A stretch of 8,676 bases of DNA from JAVZGQ01 sp038998365 (GCA_038998365.1 JAVZHJ010000031.1:1-8676), one strand, 5' to 3'. Counted from the stretch's first letter, positions 1-7,100 are shown. A program made the numbers and translations. The notes: generated by a model from the sequence alone, not told the origin.

Positions 1-1287
1 AGGCGATGTGGGGCCGGCGCGTTTGGGATGGCAGGAGCTTTTGGAAGTTTTCTAGGAAAAGGTAAAAAAATTGTGGTCGGAAGAGACAACAGGAAAAGCA
101 GCACGCTACTAAGAAATTCTCTTGTTGATGGCTTGATTTTAAGTGGTTGTGATGTCATTGACATAGGTCTTTCAACTTCAGACATGGTTGCTTGGAGTAC
201 AAAAAATTTGAAAGCTGATGCTGGTGTTATGGTTACAGCTTCTCATTTGCCTGCAGAATGGAATGGCTTCAAGTTCTTCAATTCTCAAGGAAGAATTTAC
301 GGAATTGAAGAGTTGAAAAAGACGTTGCTTCCAATCATCGAAAAAAATTATGAAATCGGAAAGAAAGGCAAAGTCGAAAAACTTGATATTCTAGAGGATT
401 ACGTTGAGTCTATAATTTCAAATACTCAAAAAATCAGTCAGAAAAATTCTTTGGAAAATATGAAAATAGTTTTTGATGGCCTAAATGGTATGGCATCTTT
501 GGTTTTGCCAGAAATTTTGAAAAGGCTTAATGCCGATGTAGTTGAAATAAATACAGACTTTAATAATGGGTTTAAAAAGCCTCCAGAACCAACAGAAGAA
601 ACTGTAAATGAGCTTTGCCAAAAAGTTTTGGATGTTAATGCTGACTTGGGAATAATTTGCGATGGAGATGCCGACAGAGTTTTATTTGTTGACAACAAGG
701 GAAATTTTGTTCCTGGTGACGAATCTTTAATTCTAATAGCTAAAGAATATTCAAATCCTGAGCATGCGATGATTTTCTCCTTAGACACTTCTCAAACTTT
801 GATAGAGCATCTTAAAAACCAAACAAAATGCAAAGTCATTTACTCAAAAATTGGAGACTTTTTTGTCACAGAAAAAATACTTGAACATAAAGCAAGGTTT
901 GGTGGTCAACCGAATGGTCACATGAAAGATCCTGCTTTTCTTCTTTATGATTCCGGACCATTTTTTGCTGGACTCTTTTCCTTGCTTTTAGCCAAAAATT
1001 CAAAAGATTTTCATTCAATCAGGAAAGAGTTGCCGAGGTATCACAAGATCAATTCTTCCATCCCACATAAAAATCCTTTGGCTGCAATCCAAAACTTGAT
1101 GAAAAAATTAGAGGAGAAAAGATGCAACATAATCTCTGATTTAGATGGTCTGAAGTTTTCCTACAAAAATTCAGTTGTTTTGGTAAGACCTTCTGGCTCA
1201 GAAAGCAAGCTTAGAGTTAACGTGGAAGCTAACAGCGAAGCTGAGGCTAAAGCTTGTTTGGAAGAAGTGGGAAAGTGGTTGAAATGA
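1..1287 (+). CDS. Phosphomannomutase/phosphoglucomutase-family sugar-phosphate mutase, 5' partial
   Basis: Alpha-D-phosphohexomutase: moves phosphate between C6 and C1 of a hexose or hexosamine phosphate, feeding NDP-sugar synthesis in the cytosol. Numbering from the ATG at 28 gives 419 residues, about 25-30 short of the family, and the frame stays open to base 1, so the true start is probably upstream. Visible motifs are the phosphoserine loop TASHLP (Ser72), the metal loop DGDADR (212-217), the sugar loop GGQPNGH (292-298) and the phosphate loop RPSGSES (387-393). The usual forms are TASHNP, GExSGH and RxSGTEP, so three of four loops deviate and the substrate (mannose, glucose or glucosamine phosphate) cannot be assigned. 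It overlaps the next gene by ATGA, which implies translational coupling. Bases 1-27 are unusually GC-rich for the gene. Confidence 0.9.
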   Translation, partial: RRCGAGAFGMAGAFGSFLGKGKKIVVGRDNRKSSTLLRNSLVDGLILSGCDVIDIGLSTSDMVAWSTKNLKADAGVMVTASHLPAEWNGFKFFNSQGRIYGIEELKKTLLPIIEKNYEIGKKGKVEKLDILEDYVESIISNTQKISQKNSLENMKIVFDGLNGMASLVLPEILKRLNADVVEINTDFNNGFKKPPEPTEETVNELCQKVLDVNADLGIICDGDADRVLFVDNKGNFVPGDESLILIAKEYSNPEHAMIFSLDTSQTLIEHLKNQTKCKVIYSKIGDFFVTEKILEHKARFGGQPNGHMKDPAFLLYDSGPFFAGLFSLLLAKNSKDFHSIRKELPRYHKINSSIPHKNPLAAIQNLMKKLEEKRCNIISDLDGLKFSYKNSVVLVRPSGSESKLRVNVEANSEAEAKACLEEVGKWLK

Positions 1288-2300
1288 TAGATACTGCTGT
1301 TATCCTTGCTGCAGGAGAAGGCAAGAGGATGGTGCCTTTGAGTAGAAAAATTCCGAAAGAAATGTTGCCCGTTCTTGATAGACCTTTCATGAATTACAAC
1401 TTGGACTATCTGGAGGAAGCCGGAATAAGAAATGTTGCAATCGTGACTTCACCAAAAAAAGAATTCATCAAAAGATTTTATGGTAGAAGGTACAGAAGCT
1501 TGAGACTTTTCTATTTTGTTCAAAAAGAGCAGCTTGGTCCTGCTCACGCAATCCTTTCGGCTGAAAACTTGCTCAAAAACAAAGAATTCTTTCTCGTACA
1601 ATATGGTGACAGCCTGACAGAAATCAACTTGCCTAGGGAAACAATAAGCAGGTTCAGAAGAGAAAAAAGCAAAATAGATGCTTTTTTGTCTTTAAGGCCA
1701 GTTGAAGATCCCTCTCGCTATGGTGTTGTTAAATTTGACATAAGGGGGAAAATAGTTGACATAGTTGAAAAACCAAAAGCAGAAGAAGCTCCAAGCAAGA
1801 TAGCAACTGTGGGCACATTCATTCTAAGAACAGAAACTTACTTCAATTCTATCAAAGGAGCAGATTTCAGCAAAGGTGAGCAGTTCCCAGCTCATTATGT
1901 CCTCAAAAATGGAACAGCAAAAGGTTGGGTTTTTTATGGTGAAAGGGTTGATCTAGGATTTCCAAAAGATTTGATTCAAGCCTCTAAGCTGATAGTGAAT
2001 TCTCACGGTGGAATTTTGATAAAAGAGGGTGCAAGAATTGACATGAGTGTGAAGATAAGGCCACCCGTTTACATAGGCGATGGCTGCACGATAGAAAGAA
2101 ATTGCATCATTGGACCCAATGCTTTCATCGGAAGAAACACTTTTGTGGGAGAAAATTCTGAGATACAAGAAAGCTATTTGATGAAAAATTGTAGAGTTGG
2201 CAAAGGCTGTTCAATAAACAATTCTGTGATTGGTGAAAATTGCAGGATTTCTGATTTTAGCAAGGTTAGGGACGAAGTCTTAACAAGATGGGAGTTATGA
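1284..2300 (+). CDS. Sugar-1-phosphate nucleotidylyltransferase with C-terminal left-handed beta-helix
   Basis: Joins a sugar 1-phosphate to an NTP, giving an NDP-sugar and pyrophosphate. The protein has 338 residues from ATG 1284, chosen because it overlaps the mutase stop as ATGA and sits right before the Rossmann strand. Visible features: nucleotide-binding loop LAAGEGKRM (9-16 region), Lys25 in KEMLP, metal Asp109 in YGDS, EKPK (162-165) and Asp223 in VDLGFP, matching the RmlA/GlmU N-terminal fold. Residues about 243-330 are hexapeptide repeats of the left-handed beta-helix type (IGDGCTI, IGPNAFI, VGKGCSI, IGENCRI). Archaeal relatives include glucose-1-phosphate thymidylyltransferases and GlcNAc-1-phosphate uridylyltransferases, some of which also acetylate. 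This tail is short, so acetyltransferase activity is not claimed. The upstream mutase would supply its substrate. Confidence 0.9.
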   Translation: MIDTAVILAAGEGKRMVPLSRKIPKEMLPVLDRPFMNYNLDYLEEAGIRNVAIVTSPKKEFIKRFYGRRYRSLRLFYFVQKEQLGPAHAILSAENLLKNKEFFLVQYGDSLTEINLPRETISRFRREKSKIDAFLSLRPVEDPSRYGVVKFDIRGKIVDIVEKPKAEEAPSKIATVGTFILRTETYFNSIKGADFSKGEQFPAHYVLKNGTAKGWVFYGERVDLGFPKDLIQASKLIVNSHGGILIKEGARIDMSVKIRPPVYIGDGCTIERNCIIGPNAFIGRNTFVGENSEIQESYLMKNCRVGKGCSINNSVIGENCRISDFSKVRDEVLTRWEL

Positions 2301-2977
2301 TAAAAGCTTTGCTTTTTGATGCTGACAACACTTTGTATGAAAGCAAGAGTGCAGCAAAAGCTGCTGACCTTGAAGCGATGAAATACTTGTCTCAAATTTG
2401 TGGCAAAAACTCGGAAGAACTTTTGGAAGAATGGAAGTCTATAGTTAACAAGCTGAAAGAAAGTAAAGACCCTAAGCTTAGACACAGAAAATATTCATAT
2501 TCTTTACTTTTGAAGAACAATGGACTTAAAGTAAAACTTGCTGAAGAAATCTATCAAATTTTCTTCCAAAATTTCTTACAAAGAATAAAACTCTTCGATG
2601 GTGTGAAAGAGACTTTGGAGGAATTGAAGAAAAAAAGCTTAAAGCTTGTGATAGTGAGCGAAGATTTTAAAGAGCAGCTTGAAAAGAAAATTGAAGTTCT
2701 TGAAATCAAAAAATTTTTTGATTTGATAATAACTTGCGAAGATGTTGGGAGCATGAAGCCTGACAGAAAATACTATGAAATTGCAAAAAACAAATTAAAA
2801 ATTTCTTTTGAAGAAATGCTCGCAATAGGAGATTCTTTTGAAAGAGATTTGGAAATTCCAAAAATTTTGGGAATGAAATGTGTTTTAGTTTTTGGTGAAG
2901 ATTTTAGGGCAGATTACAGCATAAGCAATTTCAGCGAACTCTTAAGCATTACCGAAGCTTTAAATCAGAAAAAATAA
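2297..2977 (+). CDS. HAD-superfamily hydrolase (subfamily I phosphatase)
   Basis: Probable small-molecule phosphatase. The 226-residue protein has all four HAD motifs: FDADNTL with nucleophile Asp8 and Asp10, Ser121 in VIVSED, Lys154 in GSMKP, and GDSFERD with Asp179 and Asp184. A helical cap (about 15-98) lies between motifs I and II, as in the phosphoglycolate phosphatase-like group. The start at 2297 is preferred over ATG 2288 because it gives an ATGA overlap with the upstream stop and leaves GGGAG a few bases before it as a ribosome site. It is the third gene of a coupled set with a sugar mutase and a nucleotidylyltransferase, so a sugar phosphate is a reasonable guess for its substrate, but the sequence does not show it. 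Confidence 0.88.
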   Translation: MIKALLFDADNTLYESKSAAKAADLEAMKYLSQICGKNSEELLEEWKSIVNKLKESKDPKLRHRKYSYSLLLKNNGLKVKLAEEIYQIFFQNFLQRIKLFDGVKETLEELKKKSLKLVIVSEDFKEQLEKKIEVLEIKKFFDLIITCEDVGSMKPDRKYYEIAKNKLKISFEEMLAIGDSFERDLEIPKILGMKCVLVFGEDFRADYSISNFSELLSITEALNQKK

Positions 2978-3018
2978 ATTCAATTTATCACATAATGAAA
3001 AATTAAAAAGTGGGGAAA

Positions 3019-3945
3019 ATGGAAGCTGTAAAAGATTTTTCAATCAAGGAAAGAATTTCAGCAAACGAAATCATCAAGCAAATGGAAAAATCAGGAGGCT
3101 TCACCGCAAAAAATTTATCAATCGCTACCAACATCTTGGAAAAAATGATTAAAGAAAAAGATTGTTTAAAATTTCTCTCTTTCCCAGCATGCATAATTGC
3201 AACTGGTACAAGAGGAGTAATAAAAGATTTTGTCAAGAGAAAATGGTTTGATGTTTTGATAACAACTTGTGGAACTTTAGATCATGATTTGGCAAGAAGC
3301 TTCAAAGACTATTACCATGGAACTTTTTTTGCTGATGATTCCGAGCTACACAAAAAAGGAATTCACAGGCTTGGAAATGTTTTTGTGCCGAAAGAATCTT
3401 ATGGCATGATAATCGAAGAAAAGATGAGAGAATTCTTGAAAGAAATTTACTCGCAAAAAAAAGAATTTTCAACTCACGAGCTTATTTGGGAATTGGGGAA
3501 AAGAATAAACAACAAGAACTCAATCCTCTTTTGGGCATGGAAGAATAAAATCCCTATTATCGTGCCTGGAATAACAGATGGTGCAGTTGGCTATCAGCTC
3601 TGGCAATTTTGGCAAGACCACAAAGATTTTAAGATAAATGAGCTTCAAGATGAACAATTGCTCAGCGACTTGGTCTGGAAAGCCAAAAAATCTGGGGCTT
3701 TTGTCATTGGTGGCGGAATTTCAAAACATCATGTGATTTGGTGGAATCAGTTCAAGGAAGGTTTGGATTATGCTGTTTACATAACAACAGCAGTTGAATG
3801 GGATGGAAGCTTAAGCGGGGCAAGAACAAGAGAAGCAATCTCTTGGGGCAAAATTAAAGAAAAAGCTAAACATGTTACTGTAGAAGGAGATGCAACAGTT
3901 TACTTGCCTTTAATTCATTCTGCCCTATTGGAAAGAATCAAATAA
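3019..3945 (+). CDS. dys: Deoxyhypusine synthase
   Basis: Transfers the aminobutyl group of spermidine, using NAD, to a lysine of translation factor aIF5A: the first step of hypusine formation, specific to archaea and eukaryotes. The protein is 308 residues from ATG 3019. Diagnostic segments are TCGTLDHD (83-90), PGITDGAVG (about 183-191), GGGISKHH (231-238), DYAVYITTAVEWDGSLSGA and SWGKI, whose Lys278 matches the catalytic lysine of the human enzyme. A GTG at 3010 is an in-frame alternative. ATG 3019 is preferred because MEAVKDF resembles family N-termini and GTGGGG sits just ahead. A TATA-like ATTTATCA lies at 2982-2989, suggesting its own promoter and a very short leader. Its 3' end overlaps the convergent adk by 8 bp. 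Confidence 0.93.
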   Translation: MEAVKDFSIKERISANEIIKQMEKSGGFTAKNLSIATNILEKMIKEKDCLKFLSFPACIIATGTRGVIKDFVKRKWFDVLITTCGTLDHDLARSFKDYYHGTFFADDSELHKKGIHRLGNVFVPKESYGMIIEEKMREFLKEIYSQKKEFSTHELIWELGKRINNKNSILFWAWKNKIPIIVPGITDGAVGYQLWQFWQDHKDFKINELQDEQLLSDLVWKAKKSGAFVIGGGISKHHVIWWNQFKEGLDYAVYITTAVEWDGSLSGARTREAISWGKIKEKAKHVTVEGDATVYLPLIHSALLERIK

Positions 3946-4621
3946 GTCTAAGATTCTTTAGTTTGTTAACAATTTCATCAACAACTTCTTCAGCTGGCTT
4001 GTTCATCCAAACTTCTATGAAAGGAATTTTTTTATTTTTATAATAATCTATTAGCGGGAAAGTTTGTTGCTTGTAAACTTTAAGCCTTTCTCTTACAATT
4101 TCAGGCTTATCATCATCCCTTTGCACGAGAGGCGAACCACACTTATCACAAACCATATCATTCTTTGGCAAAAGTGGTGGTAGCTTGTATTCTATACCTT
4201 CTAAGACTTTGTTTATGTCAGCTATATTGTAATTTCCATCGCATTTTGGATTAGAACAAACTCTTCTAGCACAAATTTTTTCGACAAGTATTTCTTCATG
4301 ACAATTTATCAAAATTATCGCATCTATCTTTGCCATTTCTTCCAATGCTTCGGCTTGTCTAATTGTTCTTGGAAAGCCATCTAGAATAAAACTTTCCTTT
4401 CCTTCGATTTCCTTTTTCACCACTTCTATAGCAATTTCATCTGGCCCTATTTCACCTTTCTTAACATAACTTTCAATCATCTTTCCAAGCAAGCTGCCTT
4501 CTTTTATTGCAGCTCTAAAAATTTCTCCAGTAGAAATTCTTTCAATTCCATACCTTTCCTTAAGCCTCGAAGAGTAAGTTCCTTTGCCAGATCCAGGTGG
4601 ACCAAAAATTATTAGCTTCAT
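3938..4621 (-). CDS. adk: Adenylate kinase, bacterial type with zinc-binding lid
   Basis: Interconverts ATP + AMP and 2 ADP. The 227-residue protein is of long-lid, bacterial type: P-loop GPPGSGKGT (7-15), ISTGEIFR (AMP site), DGFPRT (81-86), a lid at about 118-165, then RDDDKPEIVRERL. The lid has four cysteines, C122-x4-C127 and C158-x2-C161, suggesting bound zinc. The first pair is spaced by four residues instead of the usual two (CSNPKC), a small insertion. It overlaps the upstream adkA by ATGA, so the two are one operon read leftward and probably translationally coupled. The family is common in bacteria and found in some archaea, so old lateral acquisition is possible. Base use looks like its neighbours. 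Confidence 0.95.
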   Translation of the reverse strand: MKLIIFGPPGSGKGTYSSRLKERYGIERISTGEIFRAAIKEGSLLGKMIESYVKKGEIGPDEIAIEVVKKEIEGKESFILDGFPRTIRQAEALEEMAKIDAIILINCHEEILVEKICARRVCSNPKCDGNYNIADINKVLEGIEYKLPPLLPKNDMVCDKCGSPLVQRDDDKPEIVRERLKVYKQQTFPLIDYYKNKKIPFIEVWMNKPAEEVVDEIVNKLKNLRLI

Positions 4622-5202
4622 TTCATCAGCCTCACTAACTTAACTATTTCTTTTGCTCCTCTTATTGCTTGCTCAAAAGGCATTTTCTCTTTAAACCTTA
4701 AATCTATTATCTTGATAGGGCATTCAAAAGGACTAGCCACATCAAAAACAACAGTTCTATTTATCATCTGATGCTCTTCTATTTCTTGCAAGCTTTCTAT
4801 ATCCCTTTTCCTGCTTTTATCTTTCATCCTTCTTTGCAAAATATCTCTTGGATCAAACTCAAGCAACACTATCATATCAGGCTTCATTATCTTCATCGTC
4901 TTTTCAGATAAGGCGTGAAAATAGCCGTAAGGTGTTTTGATGGTAACGTGAGTGTTTATGAACAAAATCTTATCTTTCATCTTAGCAATCTTTTTAGCAA
5001 CCTTTTCTTGAATTTCCCTTTGTTGCTCCAAAGTCAGTTTTTTTCTAAGCTCATCTCTATCTGTAATTCCATATTTCTTTGAAGCAATCTCAAGGAATAA
5101 ATCGCCAGCTGTCACAACCTTTGCTTTTGGCAGCATTTTTTTCACATACTCCAAAACAGTGCTCTTGCCACCTCCAGGAACAGCAACAACAAGTATCTTC
5201 AT
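4618..5202 (-). CDS. adkA: Archaeal-type adenylate kinase AdkA
   Basis: Same overall reaction as the downstream adk but from the archaeal AdkA family, which forms trimers in studied methanogens. The 194 residues match family length. Motifs: N-terminal P-loop AVPGGGKST (7-15, with Ala in place of the first Gly), THVTIKTPYGY (84-94) and RKRDIESLQEIEEHQMINR (131-149), all recognisable from Methanococcus AdkA. In many archaea adkA sits beside secY in the ribosomal protein cluster; here it heads an operon with a second, unrelated adenylate kinase. No clear Shine-Dalgarno sequence precedes ATG 5202. AT-rich TATA-like sequence on the minus strand near 5240-5250 would start a short-leader transcript. 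An alternative role, as in Fap7-like relatives, cannot be excluded. Confidence 0.9.
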   Translation of the reverse strand: MKILVVAVPGGGKSTVLEYVKKMLPKAKVVTAGDLFLEIASKKYGITDRDELRKKLTLEQQREIQEKVAKKIAKMKDKILFINTHVTIKTPYGYFHALSEKTMKIMKPDMIVLLEFDPRDILQRRMKDKSRKRDIESLQEIEEHQMINRTVVFDVASPFECPIKIIDLRFKEKMPFEQAIRGAKEIVKLVRLMK

Positions 5203-5229
5203 TCAAATCTTAAAATTATTTTTGTTTTC

Positions 5230-5250
5230 ATTTAGATATAAGATATAAGC
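5230..5250. promoter_or_regulatory. AT-rich divergent promoter of tRNA-Met and adkA-adk
   Basis: The stretch contains repeated ATATAAG (plus) and its complement, TATA-like in both directions. It lies between tRNA-Met, starting at 5255, and the adkA start at 5202. Spacing fits archaeal TATA boxes only approximately, so the exact boxes are not assigned. Confidence 0.45.
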
Positions 5251-5281
5251 AAAAGCTGGGATAGTTTAGCCTGGCTAGAAC

Positions 5282-5296
5282 ATCGAAAGAGCTTAA
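5282..5296 (+). other. Probable 15-nt noncanonical tRNA intron (position 25/26)
   Basis: After D-stem base C25 (5281) a standard tRNA has one base before the anticodon stem; here there are sixteen. Removing 5282-5296 leaves G26 followed by CGGCG. Introns at 25/26 and of about this size are known in archaea. I could not draw a clean BHB here (only two of four central pairs), so the boundary is tentative. Confidence 0.5.
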
Positions 5297-5308
5297 GCGG
5301 CGCTCATA

Positions 5309-5341
5309 GCATCTGTGAGCTTTGATGAAAGATGATAAGAA
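5309..5341 (+). other. Canonical 33-nt tRNA intron (position 37/38)
   Basis: The intron follows A37 (5308) and ends before A38 (5342). The anticodon stem is the outer helix, C32-A35 pairs three of four with TAAG (5336-5339), and CATCT (5310-5314) pairs with AGATG near the 3' end. This is the arrangement cut by the archaeal tRNA splicing endonuclease. Confidence 0.75.
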
Positions 5342-5381
5342 ACGCCGAAGTCGCGGGTTCAAATCCCGCTCCCAGCATTTG

Positions 5382-5390
5382 TTTAAAAAG
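5382..5390 (+). promoter_or_regulatory. TATA-like box of the winged-helix gene
   Basis: TTTAAAAAG lies between the tRNA-Met end and ATG 5427. A start about 25 bases downstream would give a leader of roughly 15-20 nt containing the GGTG at 5416-5419, seven bases before the ATG, a good archaeal ribosome-binding site. Confidence 0.5.
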
Positions 5391-5426
5391 CTTCAAAATA
5401 AAAATAATTTAGACCGGTGTTGATTT

Positions 5427-5645
5427 ATGGCAGAACTAACTCCAGATGAAGCAAAAGTAGTTGAGGCTATGAAATCTTTGAAAGCAGTAGCAGAAGACAA
5501 GATAAAAGATGCAGACCAAATAGCAAAAGCCGCGATGATGCCAAAAGGCAAAGTTGCAAACATTCTTTTGAGCCTAGTTAACAAAAAAGTCATCAAGAGA
5601 GTTGCAAGGGAAAAGGCTGCCGGCTACTATTTGCTTCAAGCTTAA
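5427..5645 (+). CDS. Small winged-helix DNA-binding protein
   Basis: A 72-residue protein made almost entirely of one winged helix-turn-helix. Helix 1 is about residues 5-18, the helix-turn-helix about 28-53 (DADQIAKAAMMPKGKVANILLSLVNKKVIKRV), and the wing RVAREKAAGYYLL fills 58-70. Single-domain proteins like this occur across archaea and are annotated as predicted transcriptional regulators; the target is unknown and I do not recognise a specific family. The start is supported by GGTG seven bases upstream. It is monocistronic, flanked by tRNA-Met and by tRNA-His on the other strand. No ligand domain, metal site or membrane segment is visible. A role as a general chromatin or RNA-binding protein is also possible. 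Confidence 0.85.
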   Translation: MAELTPDEAKVVEAMKSLKAVAEDKIKDADQIAKAAMMPKGKVANILLSLVNKKVIKRVAREKAAGYYLLQA

Positions 5646-5688
5646 CAAAACCTGATTTTCAACTGAATTTTGTTTAGTGGTATTTATA

Positions 5689-5761
5689 GGCCAAGGCCGG
5701 GATTCGAACCCGGGCAAAGGGCTCCACAGGCCCTTGTGCTAACCGCTACACCACCTTGGCC
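5689..5761 (-). tRNA. tRNA-His (GUG)
   Basis: Read on the minus strand: encoded G-1, acceptor GCCAAGG paired with CCTTGGC, discriminator C73 facing G-1 (the tRNA-His identity feature), U8, D-stem GTGT/GCAC, anticodon stem AGGGC/GCCCT with loop CTGTGGA (anticodon GTG), and T-arm CCGGG-TTCGAAT-CCCGG. No intron and no encoded CCA. It begins one base after the stop codon of thiI on the same strand, so it is probably cut from the thiI transcript; I see no separate TATA box because its upstream flank is coding sequence. Confidence 0.97.
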
Positions 5762-5762
5762 A

Positions 5763-6902
5763 TTAATAAAATTCTATCTCAGCATCTTCTAATGCTTTTT
5801 CTATCATTTCCTTGATATTTAATTTTTTCTCAAATTTCTTCACAACCTCAAGATTACCGGCAGCACTTGCATGCTTAGGCGTGAATAAAGTACAACAATC
5901 TTCTTGCGGTTTAATTGAAATTTCATAAGTTCCAATTTCTTTTGCAAGCTTAATTATTTCTTCTTTATCTAAACCAACTAAAGGTCTTAAAACTGGCAAT
6001 TTTGTAACTTCTTCTATTATCTTCATGTTCCTCAGAGTTTGTGAACTGACTTGAGCTAAACTTTCACCCGTGATAATTCCTTCACAATTTTCTTTCTCTG
6101 CAATTTTCTCAGCAATCCTAAGCATCATTCTTCTGTAAAGCAATATCCTGTAATTTGGCTCAACACAAGCTTTAATCTTCATTTGGATTTCATGGAAGGG
6201 AATAAAATAGATTTTAAGCTTTGGTTGAAAATTCAAGAAAAGCTTTGCCAACTCTTTAACTTTAAGTATGCTTGAATTTGAAACAAGTGGAAAGCTATGG
6301 AAGTGAAGCCAGACATTTTCGCTACCACGCTTTGCAATCAAATAGCTTGCTACTGGTGAGTCAATTCCACCAGAAATTAATGCTAAAGCTTTCCCTCCTG
6401 TGCTAACAGGCAACCCTCCTTTACCCCTCTTCTTCTTGAAATAAATAAACCAGCCCGCTTGCCTTGCTTCTAAAAACAATTCAACATTTGGTTTTTCCAA
6501 GTCAACTTTTCTTTCAATCTTGTTTGCAATTTTTTTGATTATTTCTTCGCTACTTTCTTTCAAGTTTCCTTTCTTAAGCCTTATGGCAAAAGTTTGTTTT
6601 TTCTTTATCCATTTCTCATAATTCTCTTCCACAAACTTCAAAAGATCTTCTAACTCACCTTCCAAAAAAGTAGCATGAGCAAACCAAGATATACCAAAAA
6701 CATTTTTTATTATTTTTTCAGCTTTTTTTGTCTCGCTAGTCTCAACAAAAATTCTTTCCCTAGATGGAAAAATTCTGAATTTAACTTTTTCTCTCTTAAG
6801 CGATAAAGAAATGTTTTGAACAAGCTTTTGCAAGAAAATATTCCTAACCCTTTCAGATTTGAGGAAAAGTTCACCAAATGCTATTAGAATTCCTTCTTTC
6901 AT
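5763..6902 (-). CDS. thiI: tRNA 4-thiouridine synthetase ThiI (THUMP + PP-loop)
   Basis: ATP-dependent enzyme that adenylates U8 of tRNA and replaces its oxygen with sulfur; in some organisms it also serves thiazole synthesis. The 379 residues hold an N-terminal ferredoxin-like region and THUMP domain (about 1-165), then a PP-loop ATPase domain with SGGIDSP at 177-183, GIITGESLAQVSSQTL (275-290) and RPLVGLDKEEI. There is no C-terminal rhodanese domain, usual for archaea. The motif PQEDCCTLF (332-340) carries Cys336-Cys337 at the place of the catalytic cysteine of E. coli ThiI (MPEYC). The start ATG has AGTGGGAAG just before it. Both tRNAs in this window carry U8. The gene is divergent from the 16S rRNA gene and followed at once by tRNA-His. 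Confidence 0.95.
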   Translation of the reverse strand: MKEGILIAFGELFLKSERVRNIFLQKLVQNISLSLKREKVKFRIFPSRERIFVETSETKKAEKIIKNVFGISWFAHATFLEGELEDLLKFVEENYEKWIKKKQTFAIRLKKGNLKESSEEIIKKIANKIERKVDLEKPNVELFLEARQAGWFIYFKKKRGKGGLPVSTGGKALALISGGIDSPVASYLIAKRGSENVWLHFHSFPLVSNSSILKVKELAKLFLNFQPKLKIYFIPFHEIQMKIKACVEPNYRILLYRRMMLRIAEKIAEKENCEGIITGESLAQVSSQTLRNMKIIEEVTKLPVLRPLVGLDKEEIIKLAKEIGTYEISIKPQEDCCTLFTPKHASAAGNLEVVKKFEKKLNIKEMIEKALEDAEIEFY

Positions 6903-6942
6903 CTTCCCACTTTCAATATTTTCACTTTCAAAAACAAAAACA

Positions 6943-6950
6943 CTTAAATA
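6943..6950. promoter_or_regulatory. TATA-like box of the 16S rRNA transcript, possibly shared with thiI
   Basis: CTTAAATA follows an A-rich stretch that could hold the BRE. A start about 25 bases downstream (near 6972) would lie just before the structured leader. The complement TATTTAAG could serve thiI leftward, giving a leader of about 20 nt. One box acting in both directions is inference. Confidence 0.5.
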
Positions 6951-6975
6951 TACTAAGTTATATTAATTTATTTGC

Positions 6976-7100
6976 CTCATGGGCTTGGCGTTAGGCTTTG
7001 ATTGCGTCAAGCAACGCACGAGATGAAATGGCCTATTCTAGCTCATGAGAAATTGTCCTGAAGTGAAAGAGCTTCAGGTAGGTTGATTGGTGAAACCTAG
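6976..7100 (+). other. Structured 5' leader of pre-16S rRNA
   Basis: Bases 6903-7115 hold no gene. After the promoter they contain nested hairpins: outer stem CTCATGGGCT (6976-6985) with AGCTCATGAG (7040-7049), ten pairs with one GU; inner stem GCGTT (6988-6992) with AACGC (7013-7017); a second hairpin CCTGAAG (7057-7063) with CTTCAGG (7072-7078); and a third, TAGGTT (7079-7084) with AACCTA (7094-7099). Such leaders form the processing structures upstream of archaeal 16S. The strand complementary to the 16S processing stem would lie beyond the window. Confidence 0.55.

Larger units (their letters stand above)
5255..5377 (+). tRNA. tRNA-Met (CAU), elongator-like, with two probable introns
   Basis: Acceptor GCTGGGA (5255-5261) pairs perfectly with TCCCAGC (5370-5376), discriminator A5377, no encoded CCA. 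U8 and A9, a D-arm (stem 5264-5267/5278-5281) and T-arm GCGGG-TTCAAAT-CCCGC are standard. The anticodon stem CGGCG (5298-5302) pairs with CGCCG (5343-5347), with anticodon CAT at 5305-5307. A 33-nt intron at 5309-5341 sits at the usual 37/38 site. Its BHB-like fold has CTCA against TAAG with one mismatch, bulges TAG and AAA, and inner helix CATCT/AGATG. A further 15 nt (5282-5296) lies where only nucleotide 26 belongs and is probably a second intron at 25/26. G1-C72 argues against initiator tRNA. An Ile2(CAU) identity is possible, but the D-arm resembles archaeal elongator Met. Confidence 0.85.

Noticed and set aside
1254..1283. A longer nucleotidylyltransferase starting at TTG 1254.
   Set aside because: The extra ten residues precede the Rossmann strand without family match, and ATG 1284 gives the ATGA overlap also seen at the next junction.
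5646..5688. Looked for a terminator or small gene between the winged-helix gene and tRNA-His.
   Set aside because: No convincing hairpin, T-run or frame; only AT-rich spacer.
7021..7075. A possible C/D box RNA in the 16S leader (GATGAAA and CCTGAAG).
   Set aside because: No proper RUGAUGA box, and the CUGA lies inside a perfect hairpin.
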